A stretch of 49,085 bases of DNA, taken from NCBI GenBank assembly GCA_020353235.1, contig CP070693.1, positions 286,398-335,482 of the forward strand. The letters run 5' to 3'. This DNA comes from Dehalococcoidia bacterium. Its GTDB lineage: Bacteria; Chloroflexota; Dehalococcoidia; Dehalococcoidales; JAUYDJ01. The translations under genes were made by a program, and so were the position numbers. Below are positions 16,790 to 25,225 of this stretch, in pieces (the first letter of the stretch is position 1; every line of letters starts with the position of its first letter). Under the pieces are notes generated by a model. It worked only from the letters and a program-made list of their open reading frames with translations. It was not told the origin of the DNA and ran no database searches.

Positions 16790-18679
16790 TTAGCCCAAGA
16801 AAAGCACCGATAGAATAATTGCCAGAATACCAATCCCGATAAACAGGCCATAAAGCTGAAGCTGTCCGGTCTGAATCTGCCGGACGGCTCGGCCGCCGGC
16901 GATAGTGCCGTCAGCGACCCCGTTTACCGTTCCATCGACCACATTGGTATCAAACTGCTGCAGTCCAGCGAAAAAGCCATTGAGCATAGAAGTTCTGACG
17001 AAAACATCCTCATAGAGCTCATCAAACCAGTATTTGCGTGCCAGCATGGTGTGTAGCGGGCCAAACATGCCCCTCAGTTTTTCCGCCGAAAGCCACTTGG
17101 CACTGTAAACGGCGTAAGCCAGCACAATACCCAGTATCGCCACCATCAGTGATAGCAGGGGCAGCGGATGGGTCAAAACGGTAAAGAAGCCGGGACCGTG
17201 CCCCCCACCATGCCCCATAAAGGCGTCAAACTGTCCACCAACATTCCAGAAGCCGGAAACCACGGACAGAACCGCCAGAATTACCATTGGAACCACCATT
17301 ACCGGCGGTGATTCATGGGGGTGACCGTGAGCCTCGGGAGCACCGCCCCGATACTCGCCACCGAAGGTCATAAAGATGGCCCGGAACATATAGAAGGCGG
17401 TCATAAAGACGGTTATCAGCGCCAGATAGAACAGGATGGGCTGGCTCTCCAGAGAGCTGGCCAGTATCTCATCCTTGCTCCAGAAACCGGCCAGCGGCCA
17501 GACGCCGGCCAGACTGAGCGAGGCAATGACAAAGGTAGCGTATGTCCAGGGCATCACCTTGCGCAGCCCACCCATCTGGCGCATATCAAAGGTCCCGGTG
17601 GCGTGATTGACGCTGCCGGCACCGAGAAAGAGCAGTGCCTTGAAGAAGGCGTGGTTGAACAGGTGGAAGATGCCGATGGCTACCCCGCCGGTGCCCAAAC
17701 CCAGCATCATATAGCCCAGCTGGCTGATGGTGGAATAAGCCAGCACCCGCTTGATATCGGTCATCACCAGACCGATGGAAGCGGCAAAAATGGCGGTGAA
17801 GCCGCCGATAATAGCCACCGTGGTCATCGCTTCCATAGAGTGCGCAAACAGGGGGAAGGTGCGGGCGACCAGGAAAACACCGGCGGCCACCATGGTGGCG
17901 GCATGAATTAAGGCGCTGACCGGGGTCGGGCCTTCCATAGCGTCGGGCAGCCAGACATGGAGCGGGAACTGGGCGGATTTACCCACCGCACCAGAAAAGA
18001 TGCCGATGGCTACCCAGGTAAGAATCGTCCCCGAGATAGCCCCGGTTATGGCCAGATGATGGAGTTCAGCAATATCAAAGGTCCCGGTATTGAAATACAG
18101 CGCCAGTATGCCCGCCAAGAAGCCGAAGTCGCCCAGACGGGTGACGATAAAGGCTTTCTTGGCGGCGTTGGCTGCCGACGGCTTGTGGAACCAGAAGCCT
18201 ATAAGAAGATAGGAGCAGAGCCCCACCCCCTCCCAGAAGACGAACATGAAGACCAAGTTATCGGCTAGGACCAGCCCCAGCATGGAGGCGGTGAACAGCG
18301 ACATAAAGGCGAAGTAGCGGTGATAGCCGGGGTCGCCGTGCATATAGCCCTGCGAGTATATCTGCACCATCAGGCTGACCAGGGTAACCACAATGAGCAT
18401 CACTGCGGTCAGCGAGTCAACCAGCAGCCCCAGGTGAATGCTGAGCCCGCCCTCAATGAGCACCCACTCAATATCGGGTACGGGCAGGGCATGCCCCTCG
18501 TTAGCCATCACGGCAAAGAGGGCAAAGACGGAGATAACGAAAGAGCCACCAATAGCGGCAATGGTGGTGTAGCCACCAAGCTGGGGCTTATCGTTAAAGA
18601 AGGGCCGCAGCACAAACGATATTATGATAAAGGAGAAGAGCGGTAGCAGAAATATGAGCCAGAGTAACTGATGTGGCAT
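16790..18679 (-). CDS. nuoL: NADH-quinone oxidoreductase subunit L
   Basis: 629 residues, the usual length for NuoL including the C-terminal long lateral helix. Motifs: FVFWEGVGLCSYLLIGFW near 145, GKSAQFPLHVWLPDAMEGPTPVSALIHAATMVAAGV, and VLAYSTISQLGYMMLG. A His/Gly-rich insert (GHGGGHGPG) sits before the C-terminal helices near residue 490. Starts at an ATG with GGGAGAG upstream. Confidence 0.96.
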   Translation of the reverse strand: MPHQLLWLIFLLPLFSFIIISFVLRPFFNDKPQLGGYTTIAAIGGSFVISVFALFAVMANEGHALPVPDIEWVLIEGGLSIHLGLLVDSLTAVMLIVVTLVSLMVQIYSQGYMHGDPGYHRYFAFMSLFTASMLGLVLADNLVFMFVFWEGVGLCSYLLIGFWFHKPSAANAAKKAFIVTRLGDFGFLAGILALYFNTGTFDIAELHHLAITGAISGTILTWVAIGIFSGAVGKSAQFPLHVWLPDAMEGPTPVSALIHAATMVAAGVFLVARTFPLFAHSMEAMTTVAIIGGFTAIFAASIGLVMTDIKRVLAYSTISQLGYMMLGLGTGGVAIGIFHLFNHAFFKALLFLGAGSVNHATGTFDMRQMGGLRKVMPWTYATFVIASLSLAGVWPLAGFWSKDEILASSLESQPILFYLALITVFMTAFYMFRAIFMTFGGEYRGGAPEAHGHPHESPPVMVVPMVILAVLSVVSGFWNVGGQFDAFMGHGGGHGPGFFTVLTHPLPLLSLMVAILGIVLAYAVYSAKWLSAEKLRGMFGPLHTMLARKYWFDELYEDVFVRTSMLNGFFAGLQQFDTNVVDGTVNGVADGTIAGGRAVRQIQTGQLQLYGLFIGIGILAIILSVLFLG

Positions 18680-18706
18680 TATCTCTCCCTTATTACCTCA
18701 CAAAAT

Positions 18707-19018
18707 TTACCATTTCATTAGATTAATTTTGGTGGCGTCAATCGTCTCATAGCCACGATAGATAGCGATGATTATGGCCAGCCCCACCGCCGCCTCAGCC
18801 GCCGCCACCACCATAATAAAGATGACAAAGACCTGTCCGGTCAGTGCCAGCGGCACAATATAGCGGGAGAAGGCAACCAGGGCGATACTCACCGCCACCA
18901 GCATAATCTCAATCGACATCAGGATGACGATGGCGTTGCGCTTGGACAGCGCCCCGTAGAGCCCGATGGCAAACAGGATGGTTGATAATATCAGATAGTG
19001 TTCCAAACCGACTAACAT
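18707..19018 (-). CDS. nuoK: NADH-quinone oxidoreductase subunit K
   Basis: 103 residues, three transmembrane helices, matching NuoK. The conserved Glu of helix 2 lies in VILMSIEIMLVAVSIALVAFSR and the Glu of helix 3 in VAAAEAAVGLAIIIAIYR; both are needed for proton pumping in characterised complexes. It starts 6 bp after the nuoJ stop. Confidence 0.95.
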   Translation of the reverse strand: MLVGLEHYLILSTILFAIGLYGALSKRNAIVILMSIEIMLVAVSIALVAFSRYIVPLALTGQVFVIFIMVVAAAEAAVGLAIIIAIYRGYETIDATKINLMKW

Positions 19019-19024
19019 ACTGGG

Positions 19025-19513
19025 CTACTTCTCCCTCACCAGAACTATCGCTCCCAAAATGGCGACCAGCAAAAGAACCGCCGCCATCTCCACCACCAGA
19101 ATAAACCCGCCTTCGCCGAAAAGCTTGCCGGCAAGGATGGGGGTGGTCGGCACCAGGGGCATTGCCGTTGATACCGCCCACGGGGTACTGACCATGGTGT
19201 ATATCAGCGCCCCCAGCAGCAAAACCACCACCACCACGACGGGGAGCTGCAGTTTATTGCTGAGACCCCCCCGCTGGACTTCCCTGGTCAGCATAATGGC
19301 CAGGATAATCAATATGGCGATAGCGCCGACGTAAATCAAAACCTGCACCGCCGCCAGAAAGTCGGCGCTCAAGGTGACATAGAGCCCGGCTATGGTCAGG
19401 AAGCACAGGATTAAGGCCAGTGCCGCCCGGAAGATGTCGCGCAGCAGTACTACCGCCAGGGCGGCGGCGACACTAACTATGGCCAGTATCCAGAAAGCAA
19501 TTGCCACGCCCAT
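19025..19513 (-). CDS. nuoJ: NADH-quinone oxidoreductase subunit J
   Basis: 162 residues with five predicted helices; includes the conserved third-helix glycine/tyrosine region LSADFLAAVQVLIYVGAIAIL that carries the pi-bulge in known structures, followed by IMLTRE. The start ATG overlaps the stop of the upstream NuoI-type gene (TAATG), so translation is coupled. Part of the membrane arm. Confidence 0.94.
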   Translation of the reverse strand: MGVAIAFWILAIVSVAAALAVVLLRDIFRAALALILCFLTIAGLYVTLSADFLAAVQVLIYVGAIAILIILAIMLTREVQRGGLSNKLQLPVVVVVVLLLGALIYTMVSTPWAVSTAMPLVPTTPILAGKLFGEGGFILVVEMAAVLLLVAILGAIVLVREK

Positions 19514-21423
19514 TATGTTTGCCTCTTAGCCTTCTTCTCGTTATACACCAGCAGTGTCTGCTTCGGTAGCGTTTCGGCAACCTCGGGGTGATAGTAACCG
19601 CTCGCTGGCACCTTCTCATCCCGCTTGATATCTTCTTTCTCTAAAATAAGCTCCCGGCTGCGGTACGCCGCCTGCTCGTAGACATGACCCAGGAACAGGG
19701 CATCAAAGGGACAGGACTCAATACACAGGCCGCAGAAGATGCACTTCCTGGTGTCCACCTGGTACTTCTCCGGGTGATAGGCGAGGTCACACCTCAGGCA
19801 CCGCTCCGCTTCTTCTATCGCCAGCTGCTCCGCCAGGCTGAGCTCCACCCCCTTAAAGGTAGACAGCCGTTCTTTGAGCGGGATGAAGGGTATCTCGGGG
19901 CGGAACGCCTCTCTCGGTCCCTCAACCCTAGTCGGCATCGCCTCAACCGGCGCCAGCGCCTCATCAATATTCCCATCCCCACCGAGGTATTTGTCCATCG
20001 CGGTGGCTGCCTTCCGGCCGGCGGCTATCGCCGTGATGACCAGGTCAGTCCCGGTCACGGCGTCACCGGCGGCAAAGACGCCTTTCTTACCGGTCGCCTT
20101 GGTTTCTTCATCAACCTCAATGGTGCGTCCCCTGACCGTCTTGACCTCGTCCATACCCTCCACCAACCCCAGTTCAGGCCACTGCCCCACGGCGAAAATG
20201 ATGGTATCGGCGGGCAGGGTATGCTCCGAGCCGGCGATGGAGTCAACCTGCAGCTTGCCATCTTTATCAAAGGCGAAGGAGCGCACATCAAGGCACTCCA
20301 CACCACTAACATGCCCGTTATCACCGGTAATCTTGGTGAAGGAATGGGACGGATGAACGAGCACCCCTTCGTGCTCGCCTTCTTCAATCTCTTCGGCGCT
20401 GGCCAGCATGCCAGAGCGGCACTCCAGACAGGCAACATGGACTTCCTCCGCACCCAGTCTCAGGCTGGTGCGGGCACAATCAAAGCCAACGTTACCACCG
20501 CCAATCACCACTACCCTCTTGCCGACCTTAACCGGCTTGCCCAGCGCCACGTCGCGCAGAAAATCGGTGGCAATTAATATCCCTTCTAAATCAGAGCCGG
20601 GCAGGGGTATCTTCACCCCGCGGTGGGCACCAACCGCAATCAGAACCGCGTCATAGCCATCCTTCAGCAGTTTATCGACGGACTCAACTTTAGTATTCAG
20701 CTTAATCTCGACACCGACTCTTTTTATCTCATCAATCTCATCATTGATTATCTCCGGGGGCAGGCGATAATCGGGGATACCTACCCGGATCATACCGCCG
20801 ACGATGGATAATGACTCAAAAACGGTTACCTTATGACCCTGCTTGGCTAAGTAATAGCCGGCAGTCAGTCCGGCCGGTCCGGCGCCGACAACCGCCACCT
20901 TCTTACCGGTGGGCGGCAGCTGCTTGCCTTTCTGGCGCCAGAGGCCGTTGTCATGCTCCCAGGCGAACCTCTTCAGTGCCCGGATGGTAATCGGCTGGTC
21001 AATCTTGCCCCGGTTACACTTATCCTCACAGGGATGGGCACAAATGAAACCACAGACCGAAGGGAAGGGAATTCTTTCCCTGATTACAGCCAGGGCATCA
21101 GCAAACTTGCCCTGGGCAATGAGACGGACATAGCGGGCCGCATCCACGCCCGCCGGGCAGGTATCATGGCACGGCGCTATAATTTCCCCCTGGACTGCCG
21201 TCTCCGGGGTTTCAATTTCAATGGCGCTAATCGGGCAGCTGCGGGCACAGGTATAACAGCCGACACACTTGTCTTCATCCCAGGCAAACTTGGTGCCCCG
21301 GGCGCGACGAGAGATGTCCAGCTTCTGCTCTGGGTATCGGGTGGTAATTGGCCCCCGCAACAGGTTTCTCAGGGTTACCGAGAGACCCTTGGCAATACCA
21401 ATACCGTAGCGCTCAAACCTCAA
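19513..21423 (-). CDS. NuoI-type ferredoxin subunit split by an inserted GltD/NfnB-like FAD, NAD(P) oxidoreductase module
   Basis: A 636-residue single frame in the nuoI position. Residues 1-70 are the N-terminal half of NuoI: an amphipathic start, the GPITTRYPEQ loop and the first cluster motif C53-x2-C56-x2-C59-x3-C63-P. Residues about 555-620 are the NuoI C-terminal half: second motif C561-x2-C564-x2-C567-x3-C571-P, then YEQAAYRSRELILEKE. Between them lie about 480 residues of a glutamate-synthase small-chain-like module: the Cys-rich Fer4_20 domain (C85, C89, C124, C128, C132, C136), FAD-binding GAGPAG at 180-185, a second dinucleotide fold IGGGNVGFD at 308-316, an AAGD motif, and an ERCLRCD end. 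NuoI is normally ~150-180 residues. The module resembles NAD(P)H-reducing subunits such as NfnB; it lacks the RR pair that marks NADPH use in GltD, so the pyridine nucleotide is uncertain. Start TTG, overlapping nuoH by 11 bp. I infer NAD(P)H input to complex I. Confidence 0.9.
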   Translation of the reverse strand: MRFERYGIGIAKGLSVTLRNLLRGPITTRYPEQKLDISRRARGTKFAWDEDKCVGCYTCARSCPISAIEIETPETAVQGEIIAPCHDTCPAGVDAARYVRLIAQGKFADALAVIRERIPFPSVCGFICAHPCEDKCNRGKIDQPITIRALKRFAWEHDNGLWRQKGKQLPPTGKKVAVVGAGPAGLTAGYYLAKQGHKVTVFESLSIVGGMIRVGIPDYRLPPEIINDEIDEIKRVGVEIKLNTKVESVDKLLKDGYDAVLIAVGAHRGVKIPLPGSDLEGILIATDFLRDVALGKPVKVGKRVVVIGGGNVGFDCARTSLRLGAEEVHVACLECRSGMLASAEEIEEGEHEGVLVHPSHSFTKITGDNGHVSGVECLDVRSFAFDKDGKLQVDSIAGSEHTLPADTIIFAVGQWPELGLVEGMDEVKTVRGRTIEVDEETKATGKKGVFAAGDAVTGTDLVITAIAAGRKAATAMDKYLGGDGNIDEALAPVEAMPTRVEGPREAFRPEIPFIPLKERLSTFKGVELSLAEQLAIEEAERCLRCDLAYHPEKYQVDTRKCIFCGLCIESCPFDALFLGHVYEQAAYRSRELILEKEDIKRDEKVPASGYYHPEVAETLPKQTLLVYNEKKAKRQT

Positions 21424-22480
21424 CTCGGCCCCCTCCTAACCGGGAGAACCTTGACCAGAAAAGTATCAGAACGGCCATTATGGCTATGTTCAGGAATATT
21501 ACCAGCCAGGGCAGCGTCCCCTTCCAGACCAGCACTTCCAGAGCGGTAATCAGCAGGTTTATCAGGGCTAAGGGCAACAGGCCCTTCCAGGCAAAGCCCA
21601 TTACCTGATCGATTCTCAGCCTCGGGATGGTGGCCCGTATCCAAGCAACGAACATGAACACGGCCACTACCTTGATGATAAACCAGAGGAAAGGCGGCAG
21701 TAGCGGCCCCCTCCAGCCACCGAGGAAAAGGGTGGTGACCAGCGCCGAAAGCACCAGCGCCTCACAGTATTCGGTCAGGAAAAACATGGCGAACTTCATG
21801 CCGGAGTATTCAATATTGAAACCGGCCACTATCTCCGAGTCAGCCTCAAGCAGGTCAAAGGGGGTGCGGTTGACCTCGGCCAGAGCGGCGATAAAGAATA
21901 TCAGGAAACCCAATGGCTGAAGCAGGATAAAGGGGATGCTCTGTGCCTCCACAATCCGGGTCAGTGATAGTGAGCCGGCGAGCAGGACGACACTGAGGAT
22001 AGCCAGACCGAGCGGAATCTCATAGCTGACCAGCTGAGCAACATCGCGCATCGCCCCAACCAGAGAATACTTATTGTTGGAACTCCACCCCGCCATAAAC
22101 ACGCCCACGGCGATGATGGAGCTGACGGCAACGACATAGAGAATACCCACATTGAGGTCGGCCAGCAGTGCCCCCCTCTGGAACGGCACTACGGCGAAAA
22201 TCATAAATACGGGCACAAAAGCCACCAGTGGTGCCAGCCAGAAAACCAGCTTGTCCCCCTTGGCCGGTATGATGTCCTCTTTAAGCAATACCTTGATGGC
22301 ATCCGCCACCGGCTGAAGTAGACCGAAGGGGCCAGTCCGATTTGGACCCATACGGATCTGGATAAAGCCGAGAAAGCGCCGCTCAATGTAGATAAAGCCC
22401 ATCACCATGGTCAGGACGAAGGCAATGATGACCACCGTAAATACGGCAAAGTGTATCCAGTAGTTGTCCAGCAAATACAC
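21413..22480 (-). CDS. nuoH: NADH-quinone oxidoreductase subunit H
   Basis: 355 residues, eight or so helices, the membrane subunit that forms the quinone chamber. Conserved pieces: YIERRFLGFIQIRMGPNRTGPFGLLQPVADAIKVLLKED near 30-70, the E-rich loop AEVNRTPFDLLEADSEIVAGFNIEYSGMKFA near 205-235, and RATIPRLRIDQVMGFAWK. It starts with a GTG that overlaps the nuoD stop (TAGTG). Confidence 0.96.
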   Translation of the reverse strand: MYLLDNYWIHFAVFTVVIIAFVLTMVMGFIYIERRFLGFIQIRMGPNRTGPFGLLQPVADAIKVLLKEDIIPAKGDKLVFWLAPLVAFVPVFMIFAVVPFQRGALLADLNVGILYVVAVSSIIAVGVFMAGWSSNNKYSLVGAMRDVAQLVSYEIPLGLAILSVVLLAGSLSLTRIVEAQSIPFILLQPLGFLIFFIAALAEVNRTPFDLLEADSEIVAGFNIEYSGMKFAMFFLTEYCEALVLSALVTTLFLGGWRGPLLPPFLWFIIKVVAVFMFVAWIRATIPRLRIDQVMGFAWKGLLPLALINLLITALEVLVWKGTLPWLVIFLNIAIMAVLILFWSRFSRLGGGRVEV

Positions 22481-23583
22481 TATCTGTCTACCTCTCCCAT
22501 ACAGATATCAATACTGCCAAAGGCAATGATGGCATCGGCTATCTTCCAGCCGATCGCCATATCCCGAAGAGCGGTTAGGTTTATAAACGAGGGGGCTCTG
22601 ATGTGAAAGCGATAGGGATTGGGCGAGTAGTCGGACACCAGATAGAAGCCGAGCTCACCCTTGGGAGCTTCAATGCGCCCGTAAGCTTCCCCCTTGGGTG
22701 GACGCAGCCGCAGCGGCACCTCGGTCAATACCTCACCCTCGGGAAGCTGCTCCATCGCCTGCTTGATAATGCGCACGCTCTGGCGCATCTCCTCAACCCT
22801 TACCCGGTAGCGGTCGTAGCAGTCACCGACGGTGCCGGTGGGAATATCAAACTCAAAGCGGCCATAAATCGAGTAAGGGTCAGCCTTACGAATATCCCAC
22901 TTGACCCCGCTGCCGCGCAGCACCGGGCCGCTGGCACCGATATTTATGGCCAGCTCTTTGGGCAGGATACCCACCCCTTTCGCCCGCGCCAGCAGTATCT
23001 CGTTCTCGGCCAGCAGCCGGTCATATTCATCAATGAAACCGGGCATCTCGGCGATAATCTTCTCCAGCGCCGGCATAAACTCCTCGGGAATATCCTGGCT
23101 CACCCCGCCGAAACGCATGAAGTTATAGGTAAGCCGCTGACCGGAGACCATCTCAAACAGGTCCAGAATCTTCTCCCTCTCCCTTATCATATAAAGGATA
23201 GGGGTCATAAAGGCACCGCAGTCATTCAAAAAAGCGCCAACCGCAATCAAATGGCTGGCGATGCGCTGCATTTCAGCTATAATCACCCGCAGGTACTCCG
23301 CCCGTTCCGGAACCGGAATACCCGCCAGCTTCTCCACCGCCAGGCAGTAAGCCAGATTATTGCTCATTGAAGCCAGGTAATCCAGCCGGTCGGTAAAGGG
23401 GATATTCTGCTTATAGGTGCGCTCCTCGGCTACCTTCTCAATGCCCCGGTGCAGATAGCCGAAAACCGGCTCCATATCAACCACCACTTCCCCGTTAAGG
23501 GTCATTCTCATCCGGAACACCCCGTGGGTGGAGGGGTGCTGAGGACCAAAATTGAGAACAAAGGACTCAGTCTTAATCGCCAC
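22480..23583 (-). CDS. nuoD: NADH-quinone oxidoreductase subunit D
   Basis: 367 residues, the 49-kDa subunit that lines the quinone site. N-terminus [16 protein letters not shown] and the [13 protein letters not shown] motif carry the conserved quinone-site His; the C-terminus ends [13 protein letters not shown]. It lacks the CxxC pairs of [NiFe] hydrogenase large subunits, so it is a true NuoD. It starts at GTG and overlaps nuoC by 11 bp. Confidence 0.95.
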   Translation of the reverse strand: MAIKTESFVLNFGPQHPSTHGVFRMRMTLNGEVVVDMEPVFGYLHRGIEKVAEERTYKQNIPFTDRLDYLASMSNNLAYCLAVEKLAGIPVPERAEYLRVIIAEMQRIASHLIAVGAFLNDCGAFMTPILYMIREREKILDLFEMVSGQRLTYNFMRFGGVSQDIPEEFMPALEKIIAEMPGFIDEYDRLLAENEILLARAKGVGILPKELAINIGASGPVLRGSGVKWDIRKADPYSIYGRFEFDIPTGTVGDCYDRYRVRVEEMRQSVRIIKQAMEQLPEGEVLTEVPLRLRPPKGEAYGRIEAPKGELGFYLVSDYSPNPYRFHIRAPSFINLTALRDMAIGWKIADAIIAFGSIDICMGEVDR

Positions 23584-24022
23584 CTTGCCAGTCCTTTCGC
23601 AACGGATGACCGGGGAAACCCTCCCAGAGAACGATGCGCTTCAGATTGGGGTGACCGTCAAATTTAATCCCGAAGAGGTCAAAGATTTCCCGCTCCTGCA
23701 GGTCGGCGGCCCGCCACAGGCTGAACACCGAAGGCAGGGAAGGATTTTTTCGGTCGTGACAGCGCGCCTTTAATTTAAGGCTGTGGTTATGCTCCAGTGA
23801 AGTTAAGATATAGACCACCTCAAAGTAGTCACGGTAATCAACCGCGGTGATGGTGGTAAGGTAGTTGAAATTAAACTCGGCTGTCGTCTTGAGAAAAGAA
23901 GCTAAATCCAGTAGGGATTCCGGCTTAATCAGGAGACTATCTTCACTTGACTCAATAACACTTCCCGGAAACTGCTTTTCCAGTTTAGGGGCAATTTCCT
24001 TACCGGAAAGGGCTACCGTCAT
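23573..24022 (-). CDS. nuoC: NADH-quinone oxidoreductase subunit C
   Basis: 149 residues, the 30-kDa peripheral-arm subunit. The conserved C-terminal signature [30 protein letters not shown] followed by PLRKDW is present. It is separate from nuoD (not fused), and its ATG directly follows the nuoB stop (TAGATG). Confidence 0.95.
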   Translation of the reverse strand: MTVALSGKEIAPKLEKQFPGSVIESSEDSLLIKPESLLDLASFLKTTAEFNFNYLTTITAVDYRDYFEVVYILTSLEHNHSLKLKARCHDRKNPSLPSVFSLWRAADLQEREIFDLFGIKFDGHPNLKRIVLWEGFPGHPLRKDWQGGD

Positions 24023-24628
24023 CTATTTGCCCTCCTGAAGCAGGCTTCTCTTGGCTATCTTGCGTTGCAATGTCCTTATCCCGTGAAGCAGCGCCTCCGG
24101 GCGAGGGGGACAACCGGGGATATAGACATCAACCGGTATGATGCGGTTATAACCGGGCACCACCGCATAAGAGCCAGTAAAGATGCCACCGCTGACAGCA
24201 CACGCCCCCATGGCGATTACCCACTTGGGCTCAGCCATCTGGTCATAGATTCGCTTCACCTGGGGTGCCATCTTCCAGGTTAGGGTGCCGGCGGTAATCA
24301 TCAGGTCAGCCTGCCGCGGCGAAGCGCGCATGATTTCCATACCAAATCGGGAAATATCAAAACGGGAGGCAGCGGTACAAATCAGCTCAAAAGCGCAGCA
24401 AGCTGGGAAACAAAGTACCGGCCACATAGAGGAACGCCTTGCCCAGTTAAGCAGGGCATTCACGGTGGTCAGCAAAATGTTGGCCCTAAGCTCCTCCTCC
24501 AGCCACTTATCCGGGTCGGGGATAACTTCCTGACTGTGCGCCTTCAGCGCCTCTATCCCCTCACCCTCACTCCGGTCAAGTTCCTTATCATCATAAATAT
24601 ATCGTCCCGGTAGTTTCTCTACTGCCAT
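24023..24628 (-). CDS. nuoB: NADH-quinone oxidoreductase subunit B
   Basis: 201 residues from the ATG at 24628; the longer frame to 24739 runs through nuoA and is rejected. It binds the terminal cluster N2: the tandem-Cys motif [17 protein letters not shown] and [14 protein letters not shown] supply the four ligands. An N-terminal extension of ~60 residues (acidic, ending before the [15 protein letters not shown] segment) is longer than in many NuoB. Overlaps the end of nuoA by 10 bp. Confidence 0.95.
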   Translation of the reverse strand: MAVEKLPGRYIYDDKELDRSEGEGIEALKAHSQEVIPDPDKWLEEELRANILLTTVNALLNWARRSSMWPVLCFPACCAFELICTAASRFDISRFGMEIMRASPRQADLMITAGTLTWKMAPQVKRIYDQMAEPKWVIAMGACAVSGGIFTGSYAVVPGYNRIIPVDVYIPGCPPRPEALLHGIRTLQRKIAKRSLLQEGK

Positions 24629-24990
24629 TCCAGCACTCTCTTTCTCCAGGCATAGATATAACCAACGATAACGATGGCAATAAAAATCAACATGCCGACA
24701 AAGGCGAAAAGGCCCAGATCTCTCAGGCCCACTGCCCACGGGTAAAGGAAAAGGACGAGCACATCAAGCGCCACAAATAAAAGAGCGTAAAAATAGTAGC
24801 GGAAATTAAACTGAACCCAGGTCTTGCCGATGGTGGTCATGCCGCATTCATAGGTAGAACTCTTGGCGGCGCTGGGCTTCTTGGGGACAACTCTGATGTA
24901 CTTGAGGGTAACCGGAATAAGAATAGTGCTAACAGCGAAAATAATGGCGACTATCAGGAACAAAGCGACGAGCCCGAAGTCTGCCAGCAC
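24619..24990 (-). CDS. nuoA: NADH-quinone oxidoreductase subunit A
   Basis: 123 residues, three helices, with the family's long loop containing YECGM and the second-helix [27 protein letters not shown]. First gene of the nuo operon. The start is a GTG with GGAGG six nt upstream; the promoter at 25022-25050 lies 30 bp further upstream. Confidence 0.95.
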   Translation of the reverse strand: MLADFGLVALFLIVAIIFAVSTILIPVTLKYIRVVPKKPSAAKSSTYECGMTTIGKTWVQFNFRYYFYALLFVALDVLVLFLYPWAVGLRDLGLFAFVGMLIFIAIVIVGYIYAWRKRVLEWQ

Positions 24991-25021
24991 TATATGCCTC
25001 CTGTCTTAAATAGCCCGCCAT

Positions 25022-25050
25022 AGTTTATCACAATAATTTTTTGGTGACAA
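25022..25050 (-). promoter_or_regulatory. Likely promoter of the nuo operon
   Basis: On the minus strand TTGTCA (25045-25050), a 17-bp AT-rich spacer and TAAACT (25022-25027), placed about 30 bp before the GTG of nuoA. It sits in the 235-bp gap shared with the divergent apbE-rnf genes. Confidence 0.5.
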
Positions 25051-25106
25051 GAGGTTTTTACCTCAAAACTATTGCTTTTTTTTCTTTTTTATGGCAGAAT
25101 AACGTC

Positions 25107-25225
25107 GAATGCTTTCAGCATTCCCAGCCTTTACCAAAAAGCTATAAGCACGTGCCACCGTGGAGGGGAATAATTGCGTTAAGGGGAGGTGGTGCCGAAG
25201 CGATGGTGAATTGGTGTAAGAAATA
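25107..25225 (+). promoter_or_regulatory. Structured 5' leader of the apbE-rnf operon with a possible 7-codon leader peptide
   Basis: This stretch holds a perfect hairpin AATGCT-TTC-AGCATT (about 25108-25122), a GCCACC/GGTGGT pairing flanking a GCGTTAAG loop, and a purine-rich GGGGAGGTGG. A small frame from ATG 25203 (MVNWCKK) stops with a TAA that overlaps the apbE ATG (TAATG), which would couple their translation. I could not match it to a riboswitch family with confidence. Confidence 0.3.

Noticed and set aside
19684-20577. A long plus-strand frame opposite the NuoI chimera
   Set aside because: It mirrors a highly conserved minus-strand gene and has no start signal or family match; the same holds for frames opposite leuS (39560-40489), nuoN (14022-14807) and nuoD (22603-23370).
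25150-25225. A tetrahydrofolate or lysine riboswitch
   Set aside because: Short strings (GCGTTAAG, CGAAGCGA, GGTGAATT) resemble parts of known aptamers, but the required hairpins and closing stem are missing.
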